Source: Deltaproteobacteria bacterium | GTDB taxonomy: Bacteria > Desulfobacterota > Binatia > Binatales > Binataceae | Reading direction: 5' to 3' | Length of the DNA: 14,881 nt | NCBI GenBank assembly: GCA_021780585.1 | Contig: JAJXYM010000157.1 | Location: 1 to 14,881 of the forward strand | In this document: positions 6,477-13,037 of the stretch, one piece after another | Layout: each line of letters opens with the position of its first letter | How positions within the stretch are numbered: position 1 is the first letter of the stretch | Notes under the pieces: model-generated | Told to the model about the DNA's origin: nothing | What the model saw: only the letters and a program-made list of their open reading frames with translations | Database searches by the model: none | Made by a program: the position numbers and the translations under genes

Positions 6477-7260
6477 ACTCTTGACGGCGGCGGTCGCGCT
6501 GCCGATCACGCTGGCGATCGTGCTGTGGGCGCCGCCGCGCGATTTCACAATCTTTATTGCGTTTTTGATGGCATGGGCGCTCTACGAAATTATCGCGATG
6601 ACCCGTGCGAGCGGCGTCGAGAAGACGCTCGTGATTCTGAGCGCGGCATTTTTCGCGATGACGCCGCTTCTGGCGGACTATATCGGCTTTCGAAGGGTTC
6701 CCGCCGTCACGGCGAACTTTGCCGGCCTGATCATGCTTGAAATAGTCGTTCGGGTTGGCAGAAAGGGGGCCGACCAGACGCCGCGCGACGGATGGTTCCT
6801 GTTTGCCGGCGCGCTCTGGATTGGCGGGACATTTCCCTATCTCGCGCTGATGCGGAATCGGCCGGGCGGCATCGCCGAAATTATCCTGGTGCTGATGATC
6901 GTGATCGCGAGCGACAGCGGCGCCTATTTTACCGGCCGCGCGATCGGCCGAATCAAGCTGGCGCGGCGGGTCAGCCCGAATAAAACGCTCGAAGGGGCGA
7001 TCGGCGGCCTCGCCGCCAGCGTCCTCGCGGCGCTGATCCTGCGGCCGTGGCTCGCCTCCGGATGGAGCTGGGTGGCGACGGCGCTGATCGCGGCGGGGGT
7101 CAGCGTGCTGGCGCAACTCGGCGATCTGGCCAATTCCGCATACAAAAGAGTGGCCGGAGTAAAAGATTCCGGATGGATTTTTCCGGGCCACGGCGGCTTG
7201 CTCGACCGCGTATGCGGCCTGTTATTTGCCGTCGCCTTCGCATACTATTGTACTCCTTGA
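6463..7260 (+). CDS. cdsA: Phosphatidate cytidylyltransferase (CDP-diglyceride synthase)
   Basis: CdsA converts phosphatidic acid and CTP to CDP-diacylglycerol, the precursor used by the PssA encoded downstream. The 265-residue protein is strongly hydrophobic with about seven or eight membrane segments. It has ASDSGAYFTGRAIGR (149-163), SPNKTLEGAIGG (171-182), QLGDLANS (218-225) and the family signature from about 225 to 251 (SAYKR, VKDSG, PGHGGLLDRV). Two signature positions deviate: Tyr227 replaces the usual small hydrophobic residue, and Cys251 replaces the final Asp of the DRxD motif. The GDL Asp221 and the first Asp248 of DRxD are retained. It starts at GTG 6463, overlapping the uppS end by 14 bases, with only a weak ribosome binding site, which suggests coupled translation. 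Identity is secure; full activity of the variant motif is unproven. Confidence 0.92.
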   Translation: MLRTRLLTAAVALPITLAIVLWAPPRDFTIFIAFLMAWALYEIIAMTRASGVEKTLVILSAAFFAMTPLLADYIGFRRVPAVTANFAGLIMLEIVVRVGRKGADQTPRDGWFLFAGALWIGGTFPYLALMRNRPGGIAEIILVLMIVIASDSGAYFTGRAIGRIKLARRVSPNKTLEGAIGGLAASVLAALILRPWLASGWSWVATALIAAGVSVLAQLGDLANSAYKRVAGVKDSGWIFPGHGGLLDRVCGLLFAVAFAYYCTP

Positions 7261-7294
7261 CGCCAGCGTCGGCTCATTTGGCCAGCGCGTGCGT

Positions 7295-7309
7295 ATGTTT
7301 ACCTTATGA
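7295..7309 (+). other. Four-codon mini-ORF overlapping the rseP start
   Basis: ATG TTT ACC TTA TGA at 7295-7309 encodes MFTL and ends in TGA that overlaps the rseP ATG (7306-7308) as ATGA. No Shine-Dalgarno sequence precedes rseP itself. Initiation at the mini-ORF followed by re-initiation at rseP is possible, but the arrangement may be chance. Confidence 0.25.
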
Positions 7310-8667
7310 TCACGTCAATCCTTGCCGCGGTCGTCGTCTTCGCGGTCCTGATCATCGTTCACGAGGCGGGCCATTTTATCGTCGCCAAGCGGATGGGCGT
7401 GCGGGTGCTGCGCTTTTCGGTCGGCTATCCGCCGCGGATCTGGGGCGTGCGGCGCGGCGAGACCGACTACGCGATCGGCGCGACGCCGCTGGGCGGCTAC
7501 GTGCGGATGCTCGGCGATGAAATTTCCGACGAGCCGAGCGCTCAGACGATCGAAGGCTACGCGCAAGAACTCGAACTCGATCTGATCGGCGCCGCGACGC
7601 GTAGCGGATGGCTGCCACGGGACGGTCGTGACGACGACGCCGCGATTAAGACCATCGTCGATAAAATTGCGCCGGACGGACAAATCGCGGCCGGGACCGC
7701 CCAATCCGTCCTTGGGCGCGATCCGACCGCCGAGGAGTCGCTGATCATCCGCGAAATCGCGGCCTGCGGATCGCCTGGGCTCGCGCGGGAGCGTCTGGGT
7801 GCGAAGCGGCCGTCGGCGCTGATCGCGCAGTTCAACGCGCGCGCCTTTCCGACCCAGCCGCTGCGCCGGCGCTTTGCGATCGTCCTGGCGGGGCCGTTCG
7901 CGAACATCCTGTTCGCGCCGATTCTGCTGGCGGTCGTCTTCATGCTCGGCGCGCCCGTCACGCTGCCGGTGCTGGGCGATATCCAGAAGGATATGCCGGC
8001 TTACACGGCCGGCCTGCGCAGCGGCGACCGGGTGCTGACGGTCAACGGCGCGAAGGTCGAATCGTGGGACGAGCTGTCCCTGACGGTCAAGGCGAGCGGC
8101 GGCAATCCCGTCCATTTCGTAATTCAGCGGGCGCAGGCCGGCGGTCCGGTAACGCTTAACTTGACGATTCAGCCCAAGCTGGTGCCGGAAACGACGATTT
8201 ACGGCACAAAACAGCCGATGTGGGTGATCGGCGTGCTGCCGCGCGGCGACGAGCGGATCGAACGCGAAGGACCGATCCGCGCGGTCGAACTGGCGGTGGT
8301 CCAGACGGGCGGTATGGCCGCGTCGTTGGGAATCGGAGTTTACAATATCTTTCGCGGTACGACGCCGGTGCGCGAAGCTCTCGGCGGACCGATCATGATC
8401 GCCCAGGTGGCCGGCCGCGAGGCCCATCAGGGGTTTGCCGATTTGGCAATGTTCGCGGTGATGCTGAGCCTCGAGCTGGGGATTATCAACCTGTTTCCGG
8501 TACCGTTGCTCGACGGCGGCCATCTGCTGTTCTTCACGATCGAAGGGCTGCGCGGCAAGCCGCTTAATCTGCGCCATCGCGAGATCGCGATGCAGGTCGG
8601 GCTGTTCTTGCTGGTCATTCTGATGGCATTCGTAATTCTCAATGACCTATCGCGTCTTATTGGCTGA
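7306..8667 (+). CDS. rseP: RseP-type site-2 intramembrane metalloprotease with a large insertion
   Basis: This family cuts transmembrane substrates such as anti-sigma factors or leftover signal peptides within the inner membrane. The 453-residue product has TM1 with the zinc motif HEAGH (19-23), the membrane re-entrant segment DYAIGATPLGGYVRML (54-69), a second helix beginning RRRFAIVLAGPFANILF, one recognisable periplasmic PDZ domain (about 222-290, core AYTAGLRSGDRVLTVNG), and the second zinc-ligand motif NLFPVPLLDGGH (395-406, Asp403), followed by a last helix. Residues about 77-174 form an insertion of roughly 100 residues where typical RseP proteins have about 20; it is hydrophilic and predicted cytoplasmic. 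No dxr lies between cdsA and this gene. The product ends inside tsaB. The start at ATG 7306 lacks a Shine-Dalgarno sequence, but the N-terminal helix fits the family. Confidence 0.94.
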   Translation: MITSILAAVVVFAVLIIVHEAGHFIVAKRMGVRVLRFSVGYPPRIWGVRRGETDYAIGATPLGGYVRMLGDEISDEPSAQTIEGYAQELELDLIGAATRSGWLPRDGRDDDAAIKTIVDKIAPDGQIAAGTAQSVLGRDPTAEESLIIREIAACGSPGLARERLGAKRPSALIAQFNARAFPTQPLRRRFAIVLAGPFANILFAPILLAVVFMLGAPVTLPVLGDIQKDMPAYTAGLRSGDRVLTVNGAKVESWDELSLTVKASGGNPVHFVIQRAQAGGPVTLNLTIQPKLVPETTIYGTKQPMWVIGVLPRGDERIEREGPIRAVELAVVQTGGMAASLGIGVYNIFRGTTPVREALGGPIMIAQVAGREAHQGFADLAMFAVMLSLELGIINLFPVPLLDGGHLLFFTIEGLRGKPLNLRHREIAMQVGLFLLVILMAFVILNDLSRLIG

Positions 8668-9463
8668 AAAGTTGCTCGCGGCGGGCGCGACGGCGGGACC
8701 GGTGCTGGGAATCGAGACCGGCACGCCGGCGGCGCGGATCGGAATCGTCGCGGCGGGCCGCGTGCTCGGATCGCTGAACCGGCCGGCGCGCTCGCACGGC
8801 GCCGATCTGCCGGAACTGGTCGAGGCGGCGATGCGGCGGGCGGGGATCGGGATGCGCGATTTGACGGCGATCGCGGTCGGAATCGGTCCGGGTTCCTTTA
8901 CCGGGCTCAGGGTCGGTTTAAGCTACGCCAAAGGTCTGATAATCGGTGCAAAGCTAAAGATTGTCGGCGTTTCGTCGCTCGACGCGATGGCGCTATGCGG
9001 TGCGCACGGTCCGGGGATCCGGCCCGGCGTAACCGTATGCCCGATGATCGACGCGCGCCGCGGCGAGGTCTACGGTTCGCTTTACCAGGTTGGCGCCGAT
9101 GCGCTAGAAAGACGATCAGGTGATCTGGTCGTTCCCCTTGAAGACTTCGCCATGCAAACGGCCGGCGAGGTTTTGTTCGTCGGAGAAAACAAGGCCGAAG
9201 AGGCCTGCGCGTTGGTGCAAGCTCGTGGCGGGCGGGCGGCGGCGCATGCGGGGAACGCCGAATTACAGCTTGCGGGAGCGTACGTGGCCGCGCTGGGCGC
9301 GGCCCGGATCGCGCGTGGCGAGAGCGATCGGCCGGAAAGCCTCGAACCACGCTACGTCCGGGCGTCCGGCGCGGCGGTCAATTCCACCGCCGTAGAGCGG
9401 AGAGAAGGCGTCGAACATGGAACATCGAGAGGAAGAGCTAATCCAGCAGCATGCCGTTCATGA
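8642..9463 (+). CDS. tsaB: tRNA threonylcarbamoyladenosine biosynthesis protein TsaB
   Basis: TsaB is the non-catalytic ASKHA-fold partner of TsaD in making t6A37 on ANN-decoding tRNAs. Recognisable blocks are VLGIETGTPAARIGI (21-35), the signature VGIGPGSFTGLRVGLSYAKG (79-98), VGVSSLDAMAL and MIDARRGEVYGSLYQ (135-149). The usual family end is reached at EPRYVRASGAA (235-245); a further 28 residues, unlike the family, arise because the frame runs on into the next gene. ATG 8642 overlaps the end of rseP by 26 bases and gives about 18 residues before the expected first strand; TTG 8660, TTG 8672 or GTG 8702 in the same frame would give a more typical N-terminus. Overlaps on both sides indicate an operon. 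Identity is secure; the exact start is not. Confidence 0.92.
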   Translation: MTYRVLLAEKLLAAGATAGPVLGIETGTPAARIGIVAAGRVLGSLNRPARSHGADLPELVEAAMRRAGIGMRDLTAIAVGIGPGSFTGLRVGLSYAKGLIIGAKLKIVGVSSLDAMALCGAHGPGIRPGVTVCPMIDARRGEVYGSLYQVGADALERRSGDLVVPLEDFAMQTAGEVLFVGENKAEEACALVQARGGRAAAHAGNAELQLAGAYVAALGAARIARGESDRPESLEPRYVRASGAAVNSTAVERREGVEHGTSRGRANPAACRS

Positions 9464-9650
9464 CGAGCGTCTGAAGGAGCTTTACACGGAGCATCTCGAA
9501 CTCAAGCAGCAACTCGAAGCCTTCCGCCACAAGGTTTATCTCACTCCCGCCGAGGAACTGGAAAAGAAACGGATTCAGAAGCTGAAACTGGCCTCCAAGG
9601 ATCGTATGATGGAACTCCTCAATCGCCATCAGCACGACGAGGCGCCCTGA
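9417..9650 (+). CDS. Small coiled-coil DUF465 (YdcH-like) protein
   Basis: The 77-residue, highly charged protein is predicted almost entirely helical. The C-terminal half, YLTPAEELEKKRIQKLKLAS (41-60) followed by KDRMMELL, matches the DUF465 pattern LTpeEe.elKrLkk.KLalKDri..ll. Residues 1-38 carry heptad-like spacing of Leu and charged residues. The function of this family is not established; members are usually 60-80 residues and cytoplasmic. ATG 9417 is supported by GGAGAGAAGG just upstream (inside tsaB), and the gene overlaps the tsaB end by 47 bases in another frame, so the pair is translationally linked. It sits 41 bases before ilvN, where an ilvB catalytic gene might be expected. Family assignment is confident; role unknown. 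Confidence 0.85.
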   Translation: MEHREEELIQQHAVHDERLKELYTEHLELKQQLEAFRHKVYLTPAEELEKKRIQKLKLASKDRMMELLNRHQHDEAP

Positions 9651-9691
9651 CCGCGCATCCGGGCGAGGCCGATTGTGGTTATCCATTCGCG

Positions 9692-10213
9692 ATGCCAAGT
9701 CATACGATATCGGTTCTGGTCGAGAACGAATTCGGCGTGCTTGCCCGTGTAGCCGGGCTGTTTTCGAGCCGCGGCTTCAACATCGAATCGCTTACGGTCA
9801 ACGAGGATCCGCAGGATCCGACGGTCTCGCGGATCGTGTTGGTTACGGCCGGCGACGACCAGATTCTGGAGCAGGTCAACAAGCAGCTCAACAAGCTGGT
9901 TGCGGTGATCAAGGTCACCGACTTCAAGGAAGTCGAAACGGTCGATCGCGAACTGGTGATGGCCAAGGTCGCGGTTGACGAACGCACGCGCTCGGAGCTG
10001 GATTCGATCGTGCAGGCGTTCCGGGCGCACGTGGTGGATATCGGGCCACGCTCGGTGACGGTCGAGGTGACCGGCGACACCGGCAAGATTAAGGCGTTTA
10101 TCGCGCTGGTCCGGCCGTTGGGAATCAAGGAAATGGTGCGGACGGGAAAGATCGCGATGGCGCGATCGGTGCAGCTCGACACCAATCATAACCATCGCCA
10201 CGCCAGGGAATAA
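9692..10213 (+). CDS. ilvN: Acetolactate synthase small (regulatory) subunit
   Basis: This subunit activates the catalytic acetohydroxyacid synthase and confers feedback inhibition by valine. The 173-residue product has an N-terminal ACT domain (4-77): HTISVLVENEFGVLARVAGL, then FSSRGFNIESLTV. Gly15 and Asn30 align with the E. coli IlvH positions (Gly14, Asn29) where changes relieve valine inhibition, so the effector site looks intact. The C-terminal domain runs from about 85 (DRELVMAKV) to 160 and ends in a His-rich tail (DTNHNHRHARE). The start ATG 9692 has no clear Shine-Dalgarno sequence. The catalytic subunit gene is not adjacent, being absent from the upstream sequence in this window. 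It lies 20 bases before ilvC, the next pathway step. The symbol ilvH is equally used. Confidence 0.94.
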   Translation: MPSHTISVLVENEFGVLARVAGLFSSRGFNIESLTVNEDPQDPTVSRIVLVTAGDDQILEQVNKQLNKLVAVIKVTDFKEVETVDRELVMAKVAVDERTRSELDSIVQAFRAHVVDIGPRSVTVEVTGDTGKIKAFIALVRPLGIKEMVRTGKIAMARSVQLDTNHNHRHARE

Positions 10214-10233
10214 TTTTTTCGGGAGAAGACGGG

Positions 10234-11250
10234 ATGAAAGTATTTTACGACCGTGACGCCGACCTGAGCGCGCTCCGGACGAAGAAGATCGCGATTATCG
10301 GGTTTGGCAGCCAGGGCCATGCGCACGCGCTGAATCTGCGCGACAGCGGCATGAACGTCCGCGTCGGCCTGCGCCAAGGCAGCCCCTCGTGGGAAAAGGC
10401 CGCCAAACAGGGCCTGCGCGTGCTCGACACGGCCGCGGCCGCCGCCGAAGCCGACATCATCATGATGCTGACGCCGGACGAGATGGCGAGCGATATCTAC
10501 AAGGCCGAAATCGAGCCGCATCTGGGCAAGGGCAAGTACCTCGCGTTCGGTCACGGCTTCAATATCCATTTCAAGTTTATCGAGCCGGCGGCGGACGTTA
10601 ACGTTTTCATGATCGCGCCGAAAGGCCCCGGCCATCTGGTGCGTTCCGAATTCGTCAAGGGGCGGGGCGTGCCCTGCCTGCTGGCGATCCATCAGGATCC
10701 GTCGGGCGACACCGAAAAGATTGGGCTGGCCTACGGATGCGCGATCGGGGGCGGACGCGCCGCGATTATCGAGACCACGTTCCGCGAGGAGACCGAAACC
10801 GATCTCTTCGGCGAACAGTCGGTGCTGTGCGGCGGCCTGACGGAGCTGATTCGGGCGGGTTTCGAGACTCTGGTCGAGGCGGGCTACGCGCCCGAGATGG
10901 CCTATTTCGAATGTCTGCACGAGGTCAAGCTGATCGTCGATCTGATTTACGAGGGCGGGATCGCGAACATGCGCTACTCGATCAGCAACACGGCCGAATA
11001 CGGCGACATGACGCGCGGGAATCGCGTGGTCGGACCGGCGACGCGCGAGGCGATGCGGCAGATTCTGGCGGATATCCAGTCGGGTAAATTCGCCAACGAA
11101 TGGATCGCCGAATACCGCGCCGGATTGCCCAACTTCAGGCGGCTGCGCGGCGAGGCGGAAACGCATCGGACCGAGGAGATCGGCCGGCAGTTGCGCTCGT
11201 TCATGCCGTGGCTGGGCAGTGAGCGGCTGGTCGACAAGTCGCGCAACTAG
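10234..11250 (+). CDS. ilvC: Ketol-acid reductoisomerase, class I, NADPH type
   Basis: IlvC isomerises and reduces acetolactate and acetohydroxybutyrate to dihydroxy acids in valine/isoleucine (and hence leucine) synthesis. The 338-residue length is that of class I enzymes. The Rossmann motif is IIGFGSQGHAHA (21-32), with Phe24 where Tyr is common. The cofactor loop LRQGSPSW (46-53) carries Arg47, Ser50 and Ser52, which points to NADPH. Metal and catalytic residues fall at the canonical positions: His107 (AFGHGFN), Lys130 (APKGPGH), Asp190 and Glu194 (ETDLFGEQ), Glu226 and Glu230 (FECLHE) and Ser251. ATG 10234 follows GGGAG at 10221-10225 with an 8-base gap. It directly follows ilvN and precedes psd by 8 bases. 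Identity is certain. Confidence 0.97.
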   Translation: MKVFYDRDADLSALRTKKIAIIGFGSQGHAHALNLRDSGMNVRVGLRQGSPSWEKAAKQGLRVLDTAAAAAEADIIMMLTPDEMASDIYKAEIEPHLGKGKYLAFGHGFNIHFKFIEPAADVNVFMIAPKGPGHLVRSEFVKGRGVPCLLAIHQDPSGDTEKIGLAYGCAIGGGRAAIIETTFREETETDLFGEQSVLCGGLTELIRAGFETLVEAGYAPEMAYFECLHEVKLIVDLIYEGGIANMRYSISNTAEYGDMTRGNRVVGPATREAMRQILADIQSGKFANEWIAEYRAGLPNFRRLRGEAETHRTEEIGRQLRSFMPWLGSERLVDKSRN

Positions 11251-11258
11251 GCCGCGCC

Positions 11259-11972
11259 TTGAGCGAGTCCGGGCCAGATAGTTCGGGCGCGGCGGCGCCG
11301 GCGGGGATGCGCGAGCAAATCGCGGGACGTCTCGGAATCGCCGTCGAAGGGGTCGTCTACACGGTCGGCGCGGCGCTGACCGGGGTTGTGGCGATCATGT
11401 TCGGCGCGCCGTCGTTGGGGATCCTGATCCTGATTGCGGCGGCGGCGATCGGGATGTTCTTTCGCGATCCGGAACGGAGCTCGGCGGCTCCGGACGACGC
11501 GATTTTGTCGGCCGCCGACGGGCGCGTCACCGAGATCGGCGAGAGTCCGCTTCCGGACCTGCCGGCCCAGACCCAGGAGCTGTACCGGCGCGTCTCGGTC
11601 TTCATGTCGCCGCTCGACGTGCATGTGAATCGCGCGCCGGTGGCCGGCGAGATCGCCACGGTGCGGCATACGGCGGGCGAATTTCGCGCCGCCTACAGCG
11701 ATACCGCCAGCGAGCATAACGAGCGCAATCTGATCGTAATCGCCGACCGCGGCGGACGGCGCCATGCGATGGTGCAGGTGGCCGGTTACCTGGCGCGGCG
11801 AATCGTATGCCGGGTGCGGCCGGGCGCGCGGGTCGCGCGCGGCGAGCGGGTGGGGGTGATCATGTTCGGCAGTCGGGTGGACCATTATATGCCGCTGGAA
11901 TATCGGATCGCGGTGCGGACCGGCGATCGGGTGCGCGCCGGCGAAAGCGTGATTGGAGAACCGCAACGATGA
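11259..11972 (+). CDS. psd: Phosphatidylserine decarboxylase, short (archaeal-type) family
   Basis: Psd is a pyruvoyl enzyme that decarboxylates phosphatidylserine to phosphatidylethanolamine. The 237-residue proenzyme has a hydrophobic membrane segment (about 30-66), then FFRDPER (67-73), SAADGRV (84-90), VSVFMSPLDVHVNRAPVAG (112-130), SEHNERN (151-157) and FGSRVD (203-208). Self-cleavage is expected between Gly204 and Ser205, with Ser205 becoming the pyruvoyl group; Asp87 and His122 are candidate cleavage and catalytic residues. The short length and FGSRVD motif distinguish it from the long E. coli type. The frame starts at TTG 11259; ATG 11307 (residue 17) is an alternative. Neither has a clear Shine-Dalgarno sequence. 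Its stop overlaps pssA as ATGA, coupling the two steps of phosphatidylethanolamine synthesis. Confidence 0.93.
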   Translation: MSESGPDSSGAAAPAGMREQIAGRLGIAVEGVVYTVGAALTGVVAIMFGAPSLGILILIAAAAIGMFFRDPERSSAAPDDAILSAADGRVTEIGESPLPDLPAQTQELYRRVSVFMSPLDVHVNRAPVAGEIATVRHTAGEFRAAYSDTASEHNERNLIVIADRGGRRHAMVQVAGYLARRIVCRVRPGARVARGERVGVIMFGSRVDHYMPLEYRIAVRTGDRVRAGESVIGEPQR

Positions 11973-12886
11973 CCGGCGGCGAGCCGCGCCGCGATTTTGC
12001 GCGGCGCGAGCGCATGCGGCTCGCGCCGGCGGACCTGAAGGCGCGGCGGGGAAAAATGACCGAACCGCTCAGACGAGGCGTTTTCGTGGTGCCGGCGACG
12101 ATCACTTCGCTGGGACTGCTGGCGGGATTCTATTCGCTGATCTCGTCGATGAACGCGCATTTCGAACTGGCCGCGACGATGATCGCGGTCGCCTTCGTCT
12201 GCGACGGACTCGACGGCCGCATCGCGCGGCTGTCGCGCAGCTCGAGTCAGTTCGGCGTCGAATACGACAGTCTCTCGGACGTGGTCGCGTTCGGCGTGGC
12301 TCCGGCGGGACTGGTCTATAGCTGGGCGATCCATCCGCTGGGTTCGCTCGGCATCGTGATCAGCGGCTTGTTCGTGGTCAGCGCGGCGCTGAGGCTGGCG
12401 CGCTTCAACGTGCAGACGGCGGTTACCGACAAGCGGCGCTTCACCGGGCTGCCGGTGCCGGGCGCGGCGGCGCTGATCGCGGGCGCGGTGCTGGCCTACA
12501 GTTATTTCGAGATCGATTCGCCGCGCACGCTATGCGCCGTGATGGCGCCGGCGACGATCGCGCTGGCGGCGCTGATGATCTCGCGAGTGCCCTATCCCAG
12601 CTTCAAAACCTTCACCCCGCATCGGCGCGCCCAGGTCGAGCTGATGGCGGTGGTGCTGGTGGTGGCGGGGATGCTGTTCGCGATGCCGCAGTTCACGTTT
12701 TTCGCGTTGGCGTTCGCGTACGTGGCGTCGGGGCCGATCCTGATGGCGCGCGGCGAGCTGAGCGCCAAGCCGCGGCCGGTCCAGCCCATCACCGCGGTCG
12801 GGCGGGCGGACGAGGCGCGGATGAATCCCGCCGCCGCGGCCGCCTTTGACGCGGACGCCCCGGAGTTTCCGGCGCGGGAGCCTTGA
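11969..12886 (+). CDS. pssA: CDP-diacylglycerol-serine O-phosphatidyltransferase
   Basis: PssA joins serine to CDP-diacylglycerol to make phosphatidylserine, the substrate of the adjacent Psd. From ATG 11969 the protein has 305 residues. The complete CDP-alcohol phosphatidyltransferase motif D-x2-DG-x2-AR-x8-G-x3-D-x3-D is at 79-104 (Asp79, Asp82, Gly83, Ala86, Arg87, Gly96, Asp100, Asp104). Six to eight hydrophobic segments follow and surround it. A serine-synthase flavour is shown by SAALRLARFNVQT and FTGLPVPGAA. The ATG overlaps the psd stop (ATGA) and has GGAG at 11955-11958; ATG 12056 with GGGG four bases upstream is a credible alternative that would remove a basic 29-residue tail. The C-terminal 35 residues are Ala/Pro-rich and poorly conserved. 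Its stop codon lies within the -35 box of the leu promoter. Confidence 0.93.
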   Translation: MTGGEPRRDFARRERMRLAPADLKARRGKMTEPLRRGVFVVPATITSLGLLAGFYSLISSMNAHFELAATMIAVAFVCDGLDGRIARLSRSSSQFGVEYDSLSDVVAFGVAPAGLVYSWAIHPLGSLGIVISGLFVVSAALRLARFNVQTAVTDKRRFTGLPVPGAAALIAGAVLAYSYFEIDSPRTLCAVMAPATIALAALMISRVPYPSFKTFTPHRRAQVELMAVVLVVAGMLFAMPQFTFFALAFAYVASGPILMARGELSAKPRPVQPITAVGRADEARMNPAAAAAFDADAPEFPAREP

Positions 12887-12912
12887 CTGACGTTTCGTGG
12901 ACCATCTAGGAT
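12883..12912 (+). promoter_or_regulatory. Promoter of the leu leader / leuA unit
   Basis: TTGACT (12883-12888), an 18-base spacer and TAGGAT (12907-12912) form a good sigma70-type promoter; the -35 box overlaps the pssA TGA. The expected transcription start is near 12919, only about four bases before the leader-peptide ATG. The leader peptide would therefore be translated from an almost leaderless RNA, or the true start is slightly upstream. Confidence 0.65.
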
Positions 12913-12922
12913 GGTTGGAGTC

Positions 12923-13006
12923 ATGACCCTGAACCCGCATCTCGGACTGCTGCTTATTCTGGCCCTTACGGGGGCCTACGCCGCGGGCGTCGAGGTGCGG
13001 GCCTGA
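12923..13006 (+). CDS. leuL: Leucine-rich leader peptide of the leuA attenuator
   Basis: A 27-codon ORF lies between the leu promoter and an intrinsic terminator, immediately upstream of leuA. The peptide starts MTLNPHLGLLLILAL and ends VEVRA. Seven of 27 codons are Leu (CTG, CTC, CTG, CTG, CTT, CTG, CTT), six of them within the nine codons 12941-12967, which also hold one Ile codon. Such a cluster upstream of a leucine-pathway gene is the classical sensor for charged tRNA-Leu: scarce Leu-tRNA stalls the ribosome on these codons and changes the folding of the RNA behind it. GGAG at 12917-12920 sits only two bases before the ATG, and the promoter position suggests near-leaderless initiation. 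The peptide itself probably has no function after synthesis. The sequence also resembles a short signal peptide, but its length and position favour a leader. The symbol is by analogy with enterobacterial leuL, not by homology. Confidence 0.72.
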   Translation: MTLNPHLGLLLILALTGAYAAGVEVRA

Positions 13007-13037
13007 ACGAAGGCTTGAGCAACTGAGACCAACGCCC
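12978..13037 (+). promoter_or_regulatory. Mutually exclusive leader helices (1:2 versus 2:3) of the leu attenuator
   Basis: Segment 2, GGGCGT (12985-12990), can pair in two ways. Its GGCGT part closes a 5-bp hairpin with ACGCC (12978-12982) over a 3-base loop. Alternatively all six bases pair with ACGCCC (13032-13037), helped by GGT (12994-12996) with ACC (13028-13030), a 9-bp interrupted helix. ACGCCC is also part of the 5' arm of the terminator, so the second fold prevents termination. A ribosome stalled at the last Leu codons would cover part of segment 1; one at the leader stop codon would cover segment 2. The pairings are seen; the mechanism is inferred from known attenuators. Confidence 0.55.

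Noticed and set aside
7247..7262. TTGACG near the cdsA stop as an rseP promoter
   Set aside because: No acceptable -10 box lies 16-18 bases downstream; the nearest TATGTT is about 31 bases away.
11807..11968. Upstream extension of the pssA frame into psd
   Set aside because: The extra 54 codons are read through psd in another frame, have no homology to PssA, and ATG 11969 has a Shine-Dalgarno sequence and an ATGA overlap.
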